From positions 1 to 13,078 of the forward strand of contig CALLBE010000023.1 of assembly GCA_938001985.1 (NCBI GenBank): DNA of 13,078 nt, in the 5' to 3' direction. A model generated the notes under the pieces. That model was not told where the DNA came from. It saw only the letters and a program-made list of their open reading frames with translations, and did not search any database. Positions 5,717 to 12,122 of this stretch are shown piece by piece. Position 1 is the stretch's first letter. The number at the start of each line of letters is the position of its first letter. Source of the stretch: an uncultured Verrucomicrobiales bacterium. Lineage in GTDB: Bacteria; Verrucomicrobiota; Verrucomicrobiia; Verrucomicrobiales; Akkermansiaceae. The position numbers and the translations under genes are program-made.

Positions 5717-6958
5717 CTAGTTGAATTTAAAAAGACTGCTAGCCCATTCCACCAACGAAGGGCCACGCTTTGCATGGTCTAATTTATCAAGATAGACCGC
5801 GTAGTGGAGCAAGCCGATGACGGTGGAGTTCTCCGGATAAGCATAATTCATGGAGGTGTATTGGTTGAACCTCGACGTGTTGGGGTTACTTTCCGCTTGA
5901 GTGGTGTAAACCTCTAAATCAAAGATCTGAGCGGCCACTGCGCCGGCCTCAGGCATTTGAGAAGCGCCTCCTGTTAAGATAATACCGCCGGTGATTTGAT
6001 CGAGTAATGCGGTGGGTATTTGATTTTTAATCAGCTCAAAAATCTCAAAAACTCGGTAATAAGAAACCTCATTGAGCATCTGGTGATCAACGGGGATACT
6101 CTTGTTTTGTAAGTAAAGATCCTCAAAAGTGATGGTTAAATTCGGGTCGACGAGCGGATGGTTGAGTGAAGCTGCCGCGTGATCTAGTTTTAACGCTTCC
6201 GCTTGCTTGAACGGAAGGTTCATGACCGAGTGGATATCCTCAGTGATGGCCTCGCCTCCTAAATTAACAGTTCCTGTTTGTTCCAAGGCCCCGTCGCAAA
6301 ATAAAGAGAAGTCGGTGTAGTGCCCCCCCATATTGATCAAGAGCGTGCCCTTGATCTTATGATCATCATTGAGATGCAGCAAGCTCTCCGCTATGGGGGT
6401 GTAAACAAAGTCGAGCACCTTGATCCCAATGTCTAAAAAGAGGTCTCGCAGGGTCTCGATTTTCTCCTTGGGTGTATAAATCAGGTGAGCGTGTGCCTCT
6501 AAATGTTGGCCTAGTTTTCCAATAGGTGCGATCATGCACTTACGGCCATCCAGCTTGAAGTACTTAGTGGTTTTATGAAGAAAGGTCAGCTTGTTGTTCT
6601 GCAAGCGTCGATAGGCTTTTTGAGCGACCAGCCGGGTGTGTTCTTCTGTGATTTCTGCTCGTTTGGAAGTGAGTGCAATTGACTCCGAATGGTTGGTGGA
6701 GCGCGTGTCCTCGCCTGAAATAGAGAGGTAAATCTCTTGGATATTGATTTGGAGGTTGCGCTCAACAGCATAAATCATGCTTTGAAGCAGTGTCTTTAAC
6801 GTATCGACATTCTCAATTTGCCCTCCTTTAACCCCAACCGTTGCGGCGGTTTCCAGCCCAAGGATTTGCACGTCTCCATATTTATCGGCACGACCCACGG
6901 CGACAACCGTTTTCGTGCTGCCTATATCGACGCTAACCTTGATTTTAGGGTGGGCCAT
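5717..6958 (-). CDS. ftsA: Cell division protein FtsA
   Basis: A 413-residue actin-like ATPase-fold protein that tethers FtsZ filaments to the membrane and recruits later division proteins. The first phosphate motif is VDIGSTKT (10-17). The FtsA-specific 1C subdomain falls about 85-165. The second phosphate motif reads NMGGHYTDF (209-217) instead of the usual D-x-GGGTTD, and the adenosine motif is GGIILTGGASQMPEAG (324-339). The C-terminal SLVEWASSLFKFN (401-413) is a plausible amphipathic membrane-targeting helix after a linker. Length fits the family. It is the last gene of a ddl-ftsQ-ftsA run, starting 8 bp after the ftsQ stop. No ftsZ follows; the next gene, pyrE, is convergent. Asn209 replaces the conserved Asp, so nucleotide hydrolysis could be altered (inference). 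Confidence 0.94.
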   Translation of the reverse strand: MAHPKIKVSVDIGSTKTVVAVGRADKYGDVQILGLETAATVGVKGGQIENVDTLKTLLQSMIYAVERNLQINIQEIYLSISGEDTRSTNHSESIALTSKRAEITEEHTRLVAQKAYRRLQNNKLTFLHKTTKYFKLDGRKCMIAPIGKLGQHLEAHAHLIYTPKEKIETLRDLFLDIGIKVLDFVYTPIAESLLHLNDDHKIKGTLLINMGGHYTDFSLFCDGALEQTGTVNLGGEAITEDIHSVMNLPFKQAEALKLDHAAASLNHPLVDPNLTITFEDLYLQNKSIPVDHQMLNEVSYYRVFEIFELIKNQIPTALLDQITGGIILTGGASQMPEAGAVAAQIFDLEVYTTQAESNPNTSRFNQYTSMNYAYPENSTVIGLLHYAVYLDKLDHAKRGPSLVEWASSLFKFN

Positions 6959-6966
6959 GGAGGTGT

Positions 6967-7827
6967 TTAATAAACGGAAATGACGGACTGTCTTTCGTTG
7001 AGGAGGTTGATTTCTTGTAACTTGATTTGCTTTCTGGCCAATCCAATGACTTCTACAAAATTATCAACAGCCACTTGGTGACCGTGGAAGGGAGCTACCA
7101 CCTTGAGATTCACCCCCTTGTATAGGCAAATGATTTCGAAGCTGTAGTCATTGGCCATGGTGATGGATTTGATTCGGATCTTGAGACGGCGCTTGTGTAA
7201 TTCGCGTAGAAGCTTGATGGCCTGTCTGGATTCAATCGAGAGCGTGCTGCCTGAGGCGATGGCTCTTTCGGAATCTTCATCAACAATTTGTAGGTACGTT
7301 GATTCGAGAATGGTGGGGAGTTTGCTCAGTTTAGACTGCTGGCGATCAGTTGATTTAAAGGCCTCGCCCTCGGTGTTGATGAGTGAAATTAGCTCGCCCT
7401 CCGCATTCCTGAGTTGAGCAAGGGGTTTGTGCTCCGTGATTTCAATTTTAAGCGTATGAGGTAGGATTCTAGAGACGCTTGCGCTTTTCACATCAGACTC
7501 TTGAGAAAGGCGTTTTGTCGCTTTTCTTGTCGAAAACTCGAGTAAATATTGATCAGGTGCGCAGTTGATTAAGCTCATTGCCTCTTCTTGTCCAATGAGG
7601 CCATTCGAATCAAACTCGATGGCTTGAAGGCGAAAATAATCGGTATTACTCAACACGTCTCGGCGTAAAACAATAGCACTCCAAACAAGCAGGGCCACGA
7701 GCCCTAGGGCTAAGGCGCTTTTGATTAGGAAGAAGAAAACTTGGCGAACAGGTCCCTCCTCCTCGGCCTTAGGGGAGGTGATTCGGATGTGATGCTTGAT
7801 CAGTGGCTGTTCTTTTTTGACACGCAT
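6967..7827 (-). CDS. ftsQ: Cell division protein FtsQ
   Basis: A 286-residue bitopic inner-membrane division protein. A basic cytoplasmic N-terminus (1-28) is followed by one transmembrane helix at about 31-54 (FFFLIKSALALGLVALLVWS and flanks). A periplasmic POTRA domain runs from about 64 to 134 (YFRLQAIEFDSN.., then SVSRILPHTLKIEITEHKPLAQL). The FtsQ beta domain follows to the end. The ..RILPHTLKIEITEHKPLA.. segment is the best family signature. FtsQ links early and late divisome proteins through FtsB and FtsL. It starts 14 bp after the ddl stop and ends 8 bp before ftsA, so co-transcription is nearly certain. No Shine-Dalgarno sequence is visible. Confidence 0.9.
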   Translation of the reverse strand: MRVKKEQPLIKHHIRITSPKAEEEGPVRQVFFFLIKSALALGLVALLVWSAIVLRRDVLSNTDYFRLQAIEFDSNGLIGQEEAMSLINCAPDQYLLEFSTRKATKRLSQESDVKSASVSRILPHTLKIEITEHKPLAQLRNAEGELISLINTEGEAFKSTDRQQSKLSKLPTILESTYLQIVDEDSERAIASGSTLSIESRQAIKLLRELHKRRLKIRIKSITMANDYSFEIICLYKGVNLKVVAPFHGHQVAVDNFVEVIGLARKQIKLQEINLLNERQSVISVY

Positions 7828-7841
7828 GAGGCGTTTGAAAT

Positions 7842-8762
7842 CTAACTGAGGCGGGTTTCTAGCGAGAGATTAATGATTTTATCGCAAAGCTGAGGAAACT
7901 CAAGGCCGGTGGCTGCTGCTGATTTTGGAAGCAAGCTGCTGGCAGTCATGCCAGGAATGGTGTTGATCTCCAGTACATAAGGATTGTTATCAGCATCCAA
8001 TAAAACATCGACTCGGGAGTAAACCTCCACGCCCACAGACTGGTGAGCCTTTAGGGCGACCGCTTTAACTTTTTTCGTTGTTTCCTCGTCTAAATCGGCA
8101 GGACAAAAGTATTGTGTTTTTCCTTCGCCAGACATCCACGGGTATTTATTTTTAATATCATACCAGCCATCCTCTGGGCAGATGTGGACAATAGGTAAGG
8201 CTTGGTTATCAAGAACACCAACGGTTAATTCCTTTCCTTCGACAAAGGCTTCAATGAGTAATTCATCCCCATATTTGGAGGCCTCTTGGATGGCGGCAAC
8301 GGCCTCTTCTTCAGTTTTTACAATACTAATCCCAACGCTGGACCCTTCTCTCGGTGGTTTTACGACAAAAGGAGGCGCAAAAGAGGGCTGGGTCTTCCCA
8401 TCAGCTGGGATGACTTCACTGGCGGGAGTCGGGACGCCCGCTTTCGTTAGCTCAAGTTTTGTTGCAATTTTATCAAAGGCGATTTCGCTGCTGAACGCTC
8501 CTGCGCCGGTATAAGGTTGGCTGATGCTGTCGAGGTAGCCTTGCAGTCCCCCGTCTTCGCCCCAAGTGCCGTGGATGACATTGAAGATGATATCAGAACC
8601 GGCTGGGATCTCTGGACGAGTGTCGACCACATCAATGGGAGTGACTCGATGACCTAAGGATTCAAGGGCTTCAATAACGGCTTTGCCAGAGGCTAAAGAG
8701 ACTTCGCGCTCAGATCCAGGGCCTCCCATGAAGACAGTGACATTTTTAGGTTCAAGACTCAT
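7842..8762 (-). CDS. ddl: D-alanine--D-alanine ligase
   Basis: An ATP-grasp enzyme of 306 residues from ATG 8762. It makes the D-Ala-D-Ala dipeptide used by MurF for peptidoglycan precursors in the cytoplasm. Motifs are MGGPGSEREVSLASG (12-26), HGTWGEDGGLQGYLD (64-78), PYTGAGAFSSEIAFDKIATK (83-102), VKPPREGSSVGIS (134-146), YDIKNKYPWMSGEGKTQYFC (201-220), YSRVDVLLD (248-256) and LEINTIPGMTASSLLP (264-279). The omega-loop tyrosine region (KY..TQYFCPA) fits a D-Ala rather than D-lactate ligase. An in-frame TTG at 8774 would add four residues; ATG 8762 is preferred by alignment to the family start. It is the first gene of ddl-ftsQ-ftsA. murB and murC, often adjacent in dcw clusters, are absent. 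Confidence 0.97.
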   Translation of the reverse strand: MSLEPKNVTVFMGGPGSEREVSLASGKAVIEALESLGHRVTPIDVVDTRPEIPAGSDIIFNVIHGTWGEDGGLQGYLDSISQPYTGAGAFSSEIAFDKIATKLELTKAGVPTPASEVIPADGKTQPSFAPPFVVKPPREGSSVGISIVKTEEEAVAAIQEASKYGDELLIEAFVEGKELTVGVLDNQALPIVHICPEDGWYDIKNKYPWMSGEGKTQYFCPADLDEETTKKVKAVALKAHQSVGVEVYSRVDVLLDADNNPYVLEINTIPGMTASSLLPKSAAATGLEFPQLCDKIINLSLETRLS

Positions 8763-8942
8763 ACCTATAGACAAAAGTAACTGACTTAAAAAATCAATGG
8801 CTTTGAACTCTAATTTGAAAAATCTCTAAGATGGAGTCTAAGCTTTGTTAAAAATGGGTGTCGCTCGGCTCAGTAGTATTTTAGCTCAGTTGAGAGTTTC
8901 ATCGTATAGGAGTGTTGGTTTTCACCCTTGTTTTAATGATAA

Positions 8943-9389
8943 CTAGGAGTTTTCTTTACTGAGTAGTTCTTTTTGCATGGCCTCAATTTTCTTTATCATG
9001 TCTTTATAAAATATTTTAGACTTAGAAAAAGGATCATAAAAACCTTCATTTTCTAAATAGAAGCCACGACGAGCATTGTGAACTCTATATTCACCATTTA
9101 GGTCAAATATAAACACTAATATTTTTTTCCCTTTTAGATGATCATAGTTGTTATTGTACTTATGAAATCTAACGCTTATATGCTTATCTAAATTACCTTT
9201 GAAAGTTCGAAGGACAGTTCCAGAAAGTTTAGATTCTTTCATGACTCGCCCTTCTACAGTTTCAACTTTTTGAATTTCCATTTCACATATGAACTTTGAT
9301 GATTTTATCTTTTCATCTAGTGAGAATACCACGCTCTTAGCAAATAAGTTTGTTGAGGATAATATAATTAGCAGTATTGTTATTTTCAT
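8943..9389 (-). CDS. Small secreted protein of unknown function
   Basis: A 148-residue protein I do not recognise. Residues 1-17 are a signal peptide (MKITILLIILSSTNLFA) with a likely cut before Lys18. The mature part is rich in Lys, Phe, Tyr and Ile. A pattern of beta-like segments (FICEMEIQKVE, GTVLRTFKGNLDKHISVRF, GKKILVFIFDLNGEYRV) recalls small secreted proteins with a repeated 'vlkG..../..G+kylvFl' layout, possibly OB/NTR-like; this is weak. A C-terminal helix (KDMIKKIEAMQKELLSKE) follows. There is only one Cys, Cys35, after the signal peptide, so it is not a lipoprotein. The gene is visibly richer in A+T than its neighbours, with AAA, ATT, TTT and TTA codons common, suggesting acquisition or relaxed selection. 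It lies between ddl and the MobA-MoaD gene on the same strand and has its own promoter candidate. Confidence 0.7.
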   Translation of the reverse strand: MKITILLIILSSTNLFAKSVVFSLDEKIKSSKFICEMEIQKVETVEGRVMKESKLSGTVLRTFKGNLDKHISVRFHKYNNNYDHLKGKKILVFIFDLNGEYRVHNARRGFYLENEGFYDPFSKSKIFYKDMIKKIEAMQKELLSKENS

Positions 9390-9403
9390 AAGGTTAATAA
9401 GTT

Positions 9404-9432
9404 AGTGTATCTCCTTTCTTGAGGGATAGCAA
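9404..9432 (-). promoter_or_regulatory. Sigma-70-like promoter for the small secreted protein gene
   Basis: On the minus strand TTGCTA (9432-9427) and TACACT (9409-9404) are separated by exactly 17 bp, each matching four of six consensus bases. Transcription would begin near 9397, leaving a leader of under 10 nt before the ATG at 9389. Confidence 0.35.
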
Positions 9433-9480
9433 GTTGTCGATTTTTTATGAAAAAAATTGGGAATGAATCACTCACCTATT

Positions 9481-10344
9481 TTAACCGCCTGCAAATGGTG
9501 GCAAAAACGAGACCGTATCATTGGCGTGAATCTCATGCGACCAGCTCACGAGTTCGTCATTAACGACGGGGCGTAAAATTTTGGAACTTAGGGATTTGAT
9601 CTTATAGCGCATGCGCAGTTCCTCCCAAACCCCGTGGGTGGTTCGTGAGTAGGTGGTCCAGGGTTGCTCAGTCACTTGAGTGATGGCAAATAATTGAGCG
9701 AAGTGCTCGAGTTTAATCTCTAATGGGCCTCGGCCGTTTTTGAGTCGAAGCTCGATGTCGTGTCGATCGCCTGGGGTGTTGCAGTTGTCAATGGCGTCTG
9801 GAAGTTGGGGGGTGATTAGGGTGTTGTTTTCAAGTGATTTGAAAAAGCATCGAGCGCAGTGGTGATTGCTTTCGTCTTCGAAAAAAGAGGGGATTCCCTT
9901 GAGGTCGTCCTTGTTATAAATGGCACAGAGAGGCTCGCTTTTTTTATCAAACCGGGATTCAAAAGCAGTTGAGTAGGCTGCGCCCTTGGTGGTTTGAAAA
10001 GCGGTGCGCAGTTGCTTCAGGTGATCAAGGTCAATCAGAGGCAGGTCGCAGGACAAGATAAGCCAGTGGGCATCAGGGTGTTGCTGATGAGCCGCGTAAA
10101 TGCCGGCTAACGGACCTGATCCAATGGACGTGTCGGTGATGACGGGAAGAGAAAGAGGAGAGGGTGAGGCTTGTGAAGGCTCTCGTTGAGAGAGGAAGGT
10201 CTGATCACAAACCTGAGTTAGCAAAGAGGAGAGTCTAGATAGCTCCGTCTCCCCATGCCATTGCAGAAGCTCCTTAGGCTCTCCCATGCGACGGCTTTCG
10301 CCTCCTGATAGGAGTAAACCGTAGATTGGAGAATGCATGCTCAT
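9481..10344 (-). CDS. MobA-type nucleotidyltransferase fused to MoaD sulfur carrier
   Basis: A 287-residue single reading frame with two molybdenum-cofactor domains. Residues about 7-195 are a MobA-like NTP-transferase domain. It has LLSGGESRRMGEPKELL (11-27) for nucleotide binding, LSCDLPLID (97-105) with the metal-binding Asp, and NCNTPGDRHD (187-196) near the domain end. MobA attaches GMP to molybdopterin to give the guanine dinucleotide cofactor. Residues about 208-287 match MoaD: LEIKLEHFAQLFAI, then VVNDELVSWSHEIHANDTVS, ending FLPPFAGG. The terminal Gly286-Gly287 is immediately before the stop, as needed for adenylation by MoeB and thiocarboxylate formation for MoaE. The fusion would join a late and an early step of one pathway. 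The gene lies 31 bp after purH, likely co-transcribed. The weak AGGG 2 nt before the ATG is too close to be a good ribosome site. Confidence 0.9.
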   Translation of the reverse strand: MSMHSPIYGLLLSGGESRRMGEPKELLQWHGETELSRLSSLLTQVCDQTFLSQREPSQASPSPLSLPVITDTSIGSGPLAGIYAAHQQHPDAHWLILSCDLPLIDLDHLKQLRTAFQTTKGAAYSTAFESRFDKKSEPLCAIYNKDDLKGIPSFFEDESNHHCARCFFKSLENNTLITPQLPDAIDNCNTPGDRHDIELRLKNGRGPLEIKLEHFAQLFAITQVTEQPWTTYSRTTHGVWEELRMRYKIKSLSSKILRPVVNDELVSWSHEIHANDTVSFLPPFAGG

Positions 10345-10375
10345 GCCCTAAAGAAGTTTCTTTAATCAAAAAGGC

Positions 10376-11917
10376 TTAGTGCCTGAAGTGACGGTGACCG
10401 GTGAAGACCATGGCCAATCCAGCTTCGTCAGCGGCTGCGATGACTTCTTCATCACGGATAGAACCTCCTGGTTGGATACAAGCGGTTGCCCCTGCTTTGA
10501 TAGCGGCTTCTAGACCGTCAGCAAATGGGAACATGGCGTCAGAAGCAATCACGGAACCTTTGAGGTCAAGAGCGGCTTCTTGGGATTTCCACACGGCAAT
10601 GCGAGACGAGTCGACACGGCTCATTTGACCTGCGCCAATGCCAAGCGTGCGATCTGCTGCTGCGAAAACGATAGCGTTTGATTTAACGTTTTTAACCACT
10701 TTCCAAGCAAAAGCCATGGCGGTTAACTCCTCTGCCGTTGGTGGACGTTTTGTCACCACTTTGCTCTCAAGGTCTTCAAGACCCAAAGGCGTGTGATCGC
10801 GGTCCATGAGCATCACGCCTCCTGGAGCTGAACGGATGATGGGTGACTTGCGTTGCTTCTCAAACGACTCATTAAGCTTGATGAGTCTAAGGTTCTTCTT
10901 CTTCTGAAGAATCGCACGAGCTTCTGGTTCGAAGTCAGGAGCAATGATAACGTCTGTGAAAATAGCAGAAATGATGCGAGCCAAGTCTTCGGTGAGCGGT
11001 CGGTTGGTCACGATCACGCCACCAAATGGAGCTTGTTGATCGGTCTCAAATGCCTTTTGCCATGCTAGACGTAAGTCGTCATCTTGGCCAACGCCACAAG
11101 GGTTGGTGTGCTTAAGAATCGCAACGGTTGGTTTTTTAAAGTCAGCAATGAGATCTGCGGCTGCCTCGATATCAAGGACGTTCGTGTAGCTCAACGCTTT
11201 GCCTTGAAGTTGTGTCACATAGTCTGAAAAGTTGCCGTAGAGCGCGCAAGTTTGATGCGGATTGTCACCGTAACGAAGCTCTTGTTCAATTGGTAAAATG
11301 ATGGACTTCGTGGTTGGAGCGCCTTCGGATTGTTGAGCGCTGAAGAAGGTGTTGATCGCTGAGTCGTAACTAGCGGTTCTGAAGAACACCTTGGTCATCA
11401 ATCTCGTTCTGGTTGGCAGGGTGGTGTCGCCATTGTTGTCTGCCATTTCTCTCAAGACATCGTCATAATCTTGAGGGTCGGTCACCACGGTAACGTGCTT
11501 GTAGTTCTTCGCAGCAGAGCGAAGCATGGAAGGGCCGCCAATATCAATTTTTTCAATTGCTTCCTCAACCGTTACGCCTTCTTTAGCGACGGTTTCTTCG
11601 AAAGGATAAAGATTAACCACGACTAAATCAATGGTCGGGATGTCGTTGTCTTTCGCTTGAGTTTGGTGAGTGGAGTCATCTCTTTTTTGTAATAATCCAC
11701 CGTGAACTTTCGGATGCAGTGTTTTGACTCGACCTTCAAAAAGCTCTGGAGCTCCGGTGTAGTCGCTTACATCGAGAACGGTCAAACCGGCTTCCCTTAA
11801 CGCTTTTGAAGTTCCGCCCGTGGAGAGTAACTCGACTCCATGCTTTGAGAGTCCGGTTGCGAACTCAATTAATCCGGATTTATCGGATACCGACAATAAC
11901 GCTCTTTTAATCGCCAT
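10376..11917 (-). CDS. purH: Bifunctional AICAR formyltransferase / IMP cyclohydrolase
   Basis: A 513-residue cytoplasmic enzyme for the last two steps of purine synthesis: formylation of AICAR with 10-formyl-tetrahydrofolate, then ring closure to IMP. The N-terminal MGS-like cyclohydrolase domain has [15 protein letters not shown] (1-15), [15 protein letters not shown] (62-76) and [15 protein letters not shown] (124-138). The formyltransferase domain has YGDNPHQ (216-222), the catalytic Lys269-His270 in [22 protein letters not shown] (430-441) and [14 protein letters not shown] (459-472), and ends FTGHRHFRH. An in-frame TTG at 11938 would add seven residues, but ATG 11917 matches the family start. 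A leader hairpin at 11932-11967 lies just upstream. No Shine-Dalgarno sequence is visible. Confidence 0.98.
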   Translation of the reverse strand: MAIKRALLSVSDKSGLIEFATGLSKHGVELLSTGGTSKALREAGLTVLDVSDYTGAPELFEGRVKTLHPKVHGGLLQKRDDSTHQTQAKDNDIPTIDLVVVNLYPFEETVAKEGVTVEEAIEKIDIGGPSMLRSAAKNYKHVTVVTDPQDYDDVLREMADNNGDTTLPTRTRLMTKVFFRTASYDSAINTFFSAQQSEGAPTTKSIILPIEQELRYGDNPHQTCALYGNFSDYVTQLQGKALSYTNVLDIEAAADLIADFKKPTVAILKHTNPCGVGQDDDLRLAWQKAFETDQQAPFGGVIVTNRPLTEDLARIISAIFTDVIIAPDFEPEARAILQKKKNLRLIKLNESFEKQRKSPIIRSAPGGVMLMDRDHTPLGLEDLESKVVTKRPPTAEELTAMAFAWKVVKNVKSNAIVFAAADRTLGIGAGQMSRVDSSRIAVWKSQEAALDLKGSVIASDAMFPFADGLEAAIKAGATACIQPGGSIRDEEVIAAADEAGLAMVFTGHRHFRH

Positions 11918-11931
11918 ATAAATTGGAGTTA

Positions 11932-11967
11932 GAATCAAGAAGCCGAGGCCTCTATCTTCTCTGATTC
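11932..11967 (-). repeat. Leader hairpin upstream of purH
   Basis: GAATCAAGAAG (11932-11942) pairs with CTTCTCTGATTC (11956-11967) with one bulged base, giving an 11-bp stem. The loop includes the palindrome GAGGCCTC (11945-11952). It lies 15-50 bp upstream of the purH ATG and is followed on the minus strand by non-T-rich sequence, so it is not a terminator. It could be a leader structure affecting purH translation or stability, or a DNA operator. Confidence 0.45.
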
Positions 11968-12044
11968 TTTAGGTTAAACAACCAGAGACTAGTTGGAATA
12001 TAGCAATGAAAACCAGTTCACAAGCTTAATATTGGTAAATAGAT

Positions 12045-12073
12045 TTGAAAGTTCTTATTTAGAGAGTGATCAT
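12045..12073 (+). promoter_or_regulatory. Possible promoter of typA
   Basis: TTGAAA (12045-12050) and GATCAT (12068-12073) are spaced by 17 bp and match the sigma-70 elements at five and four of six bases. The transcript would start near 12080 and have a leader of about 43 nt. The leader ends with a weak AGTTG/CAACT hairpin (12101-12118) just before the ATG. Confidence 0.3.
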
Positions 12074-12122
12074 TTCACTTGCTTTAATGGTCAAAAATTG
12101 AGTTGGTTCTCAGCAACTAATC

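Noticed and set aside
8182..8514. Plus-strand open frame of 110 residues inside ddl
   Set aside because: Antisense shadow of a well-conserved ATP-grasp gene, with Ser/Thr/Pro-rich sequence typical of shadows.
8868..8890. Direct repeat GCTCAGT, period 16 bp, upstream of ddl
   Set aside because: Seven bases repeated once is weak evidence, and no matching promoter was placed beside it.
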